A stretch of 36,895 nucleotides of DNA, taken from contig JANXVE010000040.1 in NCBI GenBank assembly GCA_025351825.1, positions 1 through 36,895 on the forward strand, written 5' to 3'. The notes below the pieces were generated by a model that ran no database searches, was not told the DNA's origin, and was given only the letters and a program-made list of their open reading frames with translations. Source of the stretch: Chamaesiphon sp. 341R_metabat_111. GTDB lineage: Bacteria > Cyanobacteriota > Cyanobacteriia > Cyanobacteriales > Chamaesiphonaceae. A program made the translations under genes and the position numbers. Numbering within the stretch: position 1 is the stretch's first letter; every line of letters starts with the position of its first letter. Shown in pieces: positions 32,994 to 36,895 of this stretch.

Positions 32994-34034
32994 TTATTTA
33001 TATAAACTCATCACTTCCACGATCGACAGCCGCGACTGTACGCCCAGATTTAGGGGTGAAGTATGTCCCAAATTGAGATGTTCTGCTGCCGCACAACCGA
33101 TCATGGCTGCATTGTCAGTGCAGTATGCCATCGGCGGAAACAATACCTGAATATTGTTTTTAGTTGCTGCGGCTTGTAATGTAGCTCTCAAGCCCCGATT
33201 GGCGGCCACACCACCACCGATGACGATCGTATCTAGTTGATGATCGATCGCACACCGGATCGCCCTTTTGGTGAGAGACTTGGCGACACTATGCTGAAAA
33301 CTTGCTGCAATATCAGCCACTGGTAATTCCGTCCCTTCTGCTTGTAGTTTTTGGACGAGTCTGAGTACGGCTGTCTTGACACCGCTAAAGCTGGAATCAT
33401 AAGGATGAAAACCACCCCCAGGCAGGGAGATGTTGCCCTCTGGCAATGGATAAAGCTGTGGATTGCCCTGAGGAGCCAATCGATCGATTGCAGGGCCGCC
33501 TGGATAGCCCAGGTTCAATAATCTAGCCACTTTATCAAAGGCTTCACCCGCTGCATCATCGCGGGTGGTTCCGAGTTCGGCATATACGCCGCAAGCTTGG
33601 ACATGAATCAGACTCGTATGTCCACCAGATACCAGTAAACACAGAAATGGCGGCTTCAGTTCTGGCGAACTTAGATAAGATGCGTAAATATGCCCTTCCA
33701 GATGATGTACGCCCAAAAATGGCTTGTTGTGCAAAATCGCCAGAGTTTTCGCCGCAGTCATCCCAATCATTAGGGCACCAACTAATCCTGGCGCGACAGT
33801 TGCGGCAATTCCATCAATTTCTGCCCAGCTCAAACCAGCCTCGTCAATTGCTTGGGCAATTAATTCGGTAATTGTTAATAAATGTTGCCGCGATGCCACT
33901 TCGGGGACAACACCCCCATATTGAGTATGAATGGGGATTTGAGAAGCGATCACACTGCTGCAAACTTTACGATTGTTAACGATTGCTACCGCAGTTTCGT
34001 CACAACTTGTTTCAATTGATAAAACTGTTGTCAT
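32994..34034 (-). CDS. tsaD: tRNA N6-adenosine threonylcarbamoyltransferase TsaD
   Basis: This 346-aa ASKHA-fold enzyme transfers the threonylcarbamoyl group to A37 of ANN-decoding tRNAs, working with TsaB, TsaE and TsaC elsewhere. Visible residues: [15 protein letters not shown] at the N-terminus, the metal-binding H111 and H115 in [14 protein letters not shown], and [11 protein letters not shown]. The ATG at 34034 gives the expected start. The gene is divergent from psaF; linkage of tsaD (older name gcp) with psaF-psaJ is common in cyanobacteria. Confidence 0.97.
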   Translation of the reverse strand: MTTVLSIETSCDETAVAIVNNRKVCSSVIASQIPIHTQYGGVVPEVASRQHLLTITELIAQAIDEAGLSWAEIDGIAATVAPGLVGALMIGMTAAKTLAILHNKPFLGVHHLEGHIYASYLSSPELKPPFLCLLVSGGHTSLIHVQACGVYAELGTTRDDAAGEAFDKVARLLNLGYPGGPAIDRLAPQGNPQLYPLPEGNISLPGGGFHPYDSSFSGVKTAVLRLVQKLQAEGTELPVADIAASFQHSVAKSLTKRAIRCAIDHQLDTIVIGGGVAANRGLRATLQAAATKNNIQVLFPPMAYCTDNAAMIGCAAAEHLNLGHTSPLNLGVQSRLSIVEVMSLYK

Positions 34035-34265
34035 TAGCTGCTAATTTTAAAGATGAAAATATAAGTAAATAGTTTGGCGATCGAGGTTGTGTAGCTGTTA
34101 ATTCAGATAATACACTAACTTGAATAGCGATCTCATTCAAGTTATCGCTAGCGGCTCAAGTATCCCCAACCTTGACAAGATCGGTGGTACTGCTTAAGTC
34201 GATCGCGAAATCTTGCGCAAGCTGTCCAGAAGACCATTATAGTTTTTTTGCCAAAACAGATCGCT

Positions 34266-34307
34266 AACCCGATCGGGTTTTTTGCAAACAAAACTATTTG
34301 TTTTGTT
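34266..34307 (+). promoter_or_regulatory. psaF leader: terminator-like hairpin plus second stem
   Basis: AACCCGATCGGGTT (34266-34279) is a perfect palindrome that runs into a T tract (34278-34283), like a short intrinsic terminator. A second stem, AACAAAAC/GTTTTGTT (34287-34307), follows at once, 19 bases before the psaF ATG. In the rest of the 34035-34326 spacer I see no motif I can name. Confidence 0.5.
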
Positions 34308-34326
34308 ACATAAAGAAACAATTACT

Positions 34327-34824
34327 ATGCAAAAACTATTAGCTTTTGTCTTTGCCCTTTGTCTCTGGTTAAACTTCACGCCGACTGCATCTGCTTCAGA
34401 AGTAGCTGGACTCACCCGTTGTGGTGATACTCCCGCTTTTCAACAGCGTGCAAAAACAGCGCGAAATACGACCGATGACCCTGAATCTGGCAAAAAACGC
34501 TTTGCTCGCTATGAGCAAGCTCTGTGCGGCCCTGAAGGATTGCCACATCTGATTGTAGACGGACGGCTCGATCGAGCGGGTGACTTCTTGATTCCTGGTG
34601 TCTTGTTTCTCTACATCGCTGGCTGGATCGGTTGGGTCGGGCGTGCTTATATCATCGCCATCAAAAAAGGCGACAATGCCGAAGAAAAAGAAATCATTAT
34701 CGATCTACCTTTAGCAATCAATTGCATGTTAGGCGGATTCGCTTGGCCTGCTTCTGCCTTAGGTGAATTCACCTCTGGTAAGCTCCTTGCTAAAGATAGT
34801 GAAATCACTGTTTCTCCTCGGTAA
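34327..34824 (+). CDS. psaF: photosystem I subunit III
   Basis: This 165-aa PsaF has a thylakoid-targeting signal peptide (about 1-23, [17 protein letters not shown] ending ASAS). The mature lumenal domain has paired cysteines in GLTRCGD and [13 protein letters not shown], and the [17 protein letters not shown] segment leads to the membrane helix [16 protein letters not shown]. It is a peripheral-facing PSI subunit near the donor side; the basic docking extension of green plants is absent, as expected for cyanobacteria. The frame extends to TTG 34282, but that start lies in the leader hairpins, so ATG 34327 is used. psaJ follows after 152 bases. Confidence 0.97.
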   Translation: MQKLLAFVFALCLWLNFTPTASASEVAGLTRCGDTPAFQQRAKTARNTTDDPESGKKRFARYEQALCGPEGLPHLIVDGRLDRAGDFLIPGVLFLYIAGWIGWVGRAYIIAIKKGDNAEEKEIIIDLPLAINCMLGGFAWPASALGEFTSGKLLAKDSEITVSPR

Positions 34825-34976
34825 ATTTGGATTGCTTTCGATCGGAAGAGTATTGAATTTGGCAGTTAACAGCAGTGTAACTACAGACTAATCATCTACC
34901 AGTCAAAGCTCCATCTCGATCGCATTCCCACAGGCACAAACCAAGTTATTTAGACTTTAAATCCTGGAGATATTTC

Positions 34977-35102
34977 ATGTCACATTTCGTCAGATTTTTA
35001 TCTACTGCTCCAGTTTTAGCAGCAGTTTGGATGACATTTACTGCGGGTATTCTGATTGAGTTCAATCGGTTCTTCCCCGACTTATTATTTCATCCTTTGT
35101 AA
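34977..35102 (+). CDS. psaJ: photosystem I subunit IX
   Basis: This is a 41-aa single-span membrane protein: [20 protein letters not shown], then an [16 protein letters not shown] tail. This is the classic PsaJ sequence, with the F/L-rich C-terminus next to PsaF in the complex. GGAG (34966-34969) provides a ribosome-binding site 7 bases before ATG 34977. It is co-directional with psaF and psaL. The stop is followed by a TTAGGG/TTTAGGC inverted repeat. Confidence 0.97.
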   Translation: MSHFVRFLSTAPVLAAVWMTFTAGILIEFNRFFPDLLFHPL

Positions 35103-35220
35103 ATTAGGTGTTAGGGATTAGGGATTAGGGATTAGGCTTTAGGGGTTAGAAAGAAAAACGCTAGCGTTTTAAAATCTTTAAAAGCCTAAAGTCTAAACCC
35201 TAGAGCACCAAACCCTAAAC
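35103..35220 (+). repeat. inverted heptamer element between psaJ and psaL
   Basis: TTAGGGA/TTAGGCT units (35104-35149) oppose CCTAAAG/CCCTAAAC units (about 35183-35220) around the palindrome AAAACGCTAGCGTTTT (35155-35170). It starts at the psaJ stop and ends 29 bases before psaL. It may act as an RNA stabiliser or partial terminator within the PSI transcript. Confidence 0.85.
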
Positions 35221-35248
35221 TATTCATTAATCTTTAGAGAGGTTTTTC

Positions 35249-35728
35249 ATGGCCAGTCAAGCTGTTAGTAGTCCGAGTCCTGAAGTTAGCAACTTAGCTA
35301 CTCCAATCAACTCGACAGGAATCATCAAATTTTTCATTGGCAATTTACCTGTTTATCGCAACGGTTTGTCCGCACAGCGACGGGGAGTGGAAGTCGGCAT
35401 GGCGCATGGATATTTATTGATTGGTCCTTTCACCATGTTGGGTCCTCTCCGTCACACCGACCAGGCTTATCTGGCTGGATTGGGTGCAACCATTGGGCTA
35501 GTGGCCATCCTCACTGCCTGTCTATCTCTATATACCAGCACCAATCCTGGCCCACCATTGCCTAGCGTTGCCGTACCCACAGCACCTGCCAATCTCAAGG
35601 ACAAAAAAGGCTGGAGTGACTTTACATCGGCTTTCTTTATTGGTGGAGCTGGCGGAGCAGCGTTTGGCTATGTATTGCTGGCCAATATCCCTGTTTTGAG
35701 TAGTTTCTCAATTCTTTCTGCGGGTTAA
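35249..35728 (+). CDS. psaL: photosystem I subunit XI
   Basis: This 159-aa PsaL forms the contact between monomers in PSI oligomers. It shows the conserved N-terminal segment FIGNLPVYRNGLSAQRRGVE, the chlorophyll-binding region EVGMAHGYLLIGPF and membrane helices at about 50-70, 78-98 and 128-152. RBS GAGAGG at 35237-35242. No psaI was found on either side, whereas psaL-psaI is the common order in trimer-forming cyanobacteria. The psaF-psaJ-psaL order is discussed as a finding. Confidence 0.97.
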   Translation: MASQAVSSPSPEVSNLATPINSTGIIKFFIGNLPVYRNGLSAQRRGVEVGMAHGYLLIGPFTMLGPLRHTDQAYLAGLGATIGLVAILTACLSLYTSTNPGPPLPSVAVPTAPANLKDKKGWSDFTSAFFIGGAGGAAFGYVLLANIPVLSSFSILSAG

Positions 35729-35760
35729 TCATCGTTGAATTAGCTTCAGCGATGGTGCCA

Positions 35761-35814
35761 ACAAATACTAAATTACCCTGTCTTCGATCGAAGATAGGGT
35801 AATTTAGTATTTGT
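35761..35814. terminator. 54-bp near-perfect palindrome after psaL
   Basis: Two 27-base arms (35761-35787 and 35788-35814) pair with one G-T wobble, about 33 bases past the psaL stop. The size and position suggest a strong transcription end for the PSI genes. The GTG at 35816 of the next frame abuts it. Confidence 0.8.
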
Positions 35815-35872
35815 AGTGTCCATTTTCAGAATCGACGCTACACTGAACTATATAAATTTTATTTTATACTCA

Positions 35873-36619
35873 GTGATAAAATTACCTTTTGTCCAGCTAG
35901 GGATTGCGGCGATGTTCATCGGAGTATTGGTGCCGATGCCAGGATTGAGCCACAGTTTAGATCGGACAGAGACGGCCAAATATCCCGATTCGAGTCTGTT
36001 GGCACAGGTCGCTAATTATCGCTCATTGGTAGACGCAGCCAACAGAGAAGAACAGATAGGAACTCAGGCGGCTGACAACTTTTTTGCCGCATTAGACCAA
36101 ATTTCCAGCGCACCCAATCGAGGTCGAGTACTTCAGCTTACTAACGTTCTAATCCAGACATCTGGGCAAGCAGCTAGTCGTCTTCAGCGAAGTAGTCAAT
36201 TGGGACTGCAAAGCCTGCCCTACTATGCTGCCGATCCATCAGCCCAAACCGCATTGGACACCACATATCGGATTCAGGGCGAACTAGCTCAGGTTTATCG
36301 GAGCTACAACCAAGTTTCCAAGCAGACTCGAAGTGCCATTCAAGCTGGTGATGGAACTAAAGTAAATGTGCTGTTGACTAAATTTTCAATGCTCGATGAA
36401 AAGAAAACACAGTTGGTTCAAATGAGCCAACAAGTTTCTCAAGCTTATAAAGATCGCAGTAATGCCGTAAATGCTCAGTTAATCAATAATTTAAATACCC
36501 AAATGAGAAACGGGCTGATTCAAAGAGGTCGAGCAACAAAATGTATGGTGTCTAATTTGCCATACGGTTCACCAGCTCAAGTCGCTAATAATGCCAGCGG
36601 CTACTGCAATTCACCGTAA
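35873..36619 (+). CDS. putative exported helical protein of unknown function
   Basis: This is a 248-aa protein from GTG 35873. A hydrophobic N-terminus (IKLPFVQLGIAAMFIGVLV) is followed by GLSHSL, a likely signal peptide. The body is almost all helical and rich in Gln, Ala and Ser, with heptad-like segments. Only two cysteines are present, both near the C-terminus (KCMVSNLPYG and GYCNSP), and could form a disulfide. The frame opens at GTG 35816, but that start abuts the psaL terminator. I do not recognise the family. Position downstream of psaL does not by itself imply a role in PSI. Confidence 0.65.
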   Translation: MIKLPFVQLGIAAMFIGVLVPMPGLSHSLDRTETAKYPDSSLLAQVANYRSLVDAANREEQIGTQAADNFFAALDQISSAPNRGRVLQLTNVLIQTSGQAASRLQRSSQLGLQSLPYYAADPSAQTALDTTYRIQGELAQVYRSYNQVSKQTRSAIQAGDGTKVNVLLTKFSMLDEKKTQLVQMSQQVSQAYKDRSNAVNAQLINNLNTQMRNGLIQRGRATKCMVSNLPYGSPAQVANNASGYCNSP

Positions 36620-36715
36620 ACAATATCGCAGTGCCTGCGATCGACAGTGACTCAACTAGATTTTGACTATTTGTAGTAAAATTGAATTAGTCGCAAATTA
36701 CTTGAGTAAGTAGCT

Positions 36716-36895
36716 ATGGTTGCCCAAATTCCGACACAAACTACTCCTGAAATCATTTATCCCGATCGAGATGGTCAACCGATGTCTGATAATACTAAAC
36801 AGTTTCGGTGGATTGTCACGATTAAAGAAAATCTCGAACTGCTCTTTGCTGAAGATCCACAGGTATTCATTGCTGGAGATCTGCTGTGGTATCCC
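36716..36895 (+). CDS. Uma2-family (PD-(D/E)XK-like) protein, 5' part
   Basis: The first 60 codons run off the window. YPDRDGQPMSDNTKQFRWI and the LEDxxVFIAGDLLWYP-like stretch (here AEDPQVFIAGDLLWYP) match the N-terminal region of Uma2 proteins. These are abundant, mostly uncharacterised cyanobacterial proteins with a restriction-endonuclease-like fold. The catalytic residues lie beyond the window, so activity cannot be judged. Confidence 0.82.
   Translation, partial: MVAQIPTQTTPEIIYPDRDGQPMSDNTKQFRWIVTIKENLELLFAEDPQVFIAGDLLWYP

Noticed and set aside
35104-35150. Telomere-like TTAGGG units
   Set aside because: They are a variant of the TTTAGGC heptamers that occur in other bacterial spacers here; there is no sign of a linear end.
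35816-35872. Upstream GTG start for the unknown exported protein
   Set aside because: It abuts the psaL terminator palindrome, and the extra 19 residues would bury the signal peptide.

Overview
The window is a chromosomal segment of a cyanobacterium. It carries photosystem I genes (psaF, psaJ, psaL), cyanobacterial-type DUF4912, DUF3685 and Ycf20-like (DUF565) proteins, and a SecA without the C-terminal zinc motif. It is very dense in GATCGATC/CGATCG words, with a few canonical HIP1 octamers (GCGATCGC, for example near 5667 and 6444). Low-complexity tracts fill the spacers. A Chamaesiphon-like genome would fit this look, but the genus is a guess. No rRNA, tRNA, CRISPR array, transposase or prophage was seen. 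Most of the window is core chromosome with small accessory pockets.

Layout. 1-3560 (+): the murE 3' end, a small sensor-kinase-like protein whose phosphoacceptor His is replaced by Gln, a membrane-anchored metallophosphoesterase, and gatA. 3570-7280 (-): thiL, a GT4 glycosyltransferase and an aspartate aminotransferase. 7520-9880: a VOC protein, a nucleotidyltransferase and a PIN toxin-antitoxin pair. 10100-15130: a TPR lipid-free exported protein, a GNAT, a small conserved-looking protein, rodA, mrp and a YgjP-like metallopeptidase. 15270-19565: hemF, a DEP-domain protein, an M23 peptidase and birA. 19569-22771: a DndD-like SMC ATPase preceded by an overlapping 45-aa ORF, a 47-aa putative exported peptide, and a HigB/HigA-type pair. 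23000-27000 (-): a Spy/CpxP-like protein, secA and a DUF2834 protein. 27300-32910: a DUF4912 protein, a DUF565-DUF3685 pair and an ABC exporter. 32990-36895: tsaD divergent from psaF-psaJ-psaL, an unknown exported helical protein and the start of a Uma2-family protein.

Functional themes are cell-wall growth (murE, rodA, M23), cofactor biosynthesis (thiL, hemF, birA), protein export (secA), tRNA-dependent translation (gatA, tsaD) and photosystem I. The psaF-psaJ-psaL order with no psaI beside psaL is notable because this arrangement has been linked to tetrameric PSI.

The most unusual non-coding signal is a set of composite repeats that start exactly at stop codons. One type is (TTTAGGC)n followed by (GCCTAAA)n and/or (CCCACAC)n up to the next start codon, seen in five co-directional spacers. 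A second type is (TTTAGTGG)n followed by a 50-bp imperfect palindrome, seen after rodA and the DEP gene. A third is (TAGTTGA)n after three other stops. A relative of the palindrome also lies in frame inside the DUF3685 gene and at the end of the Spy-like gene. The best candidate for an undescribed module is the overlapping 45-aa ORF / DndD-like ATPase / birA operon.
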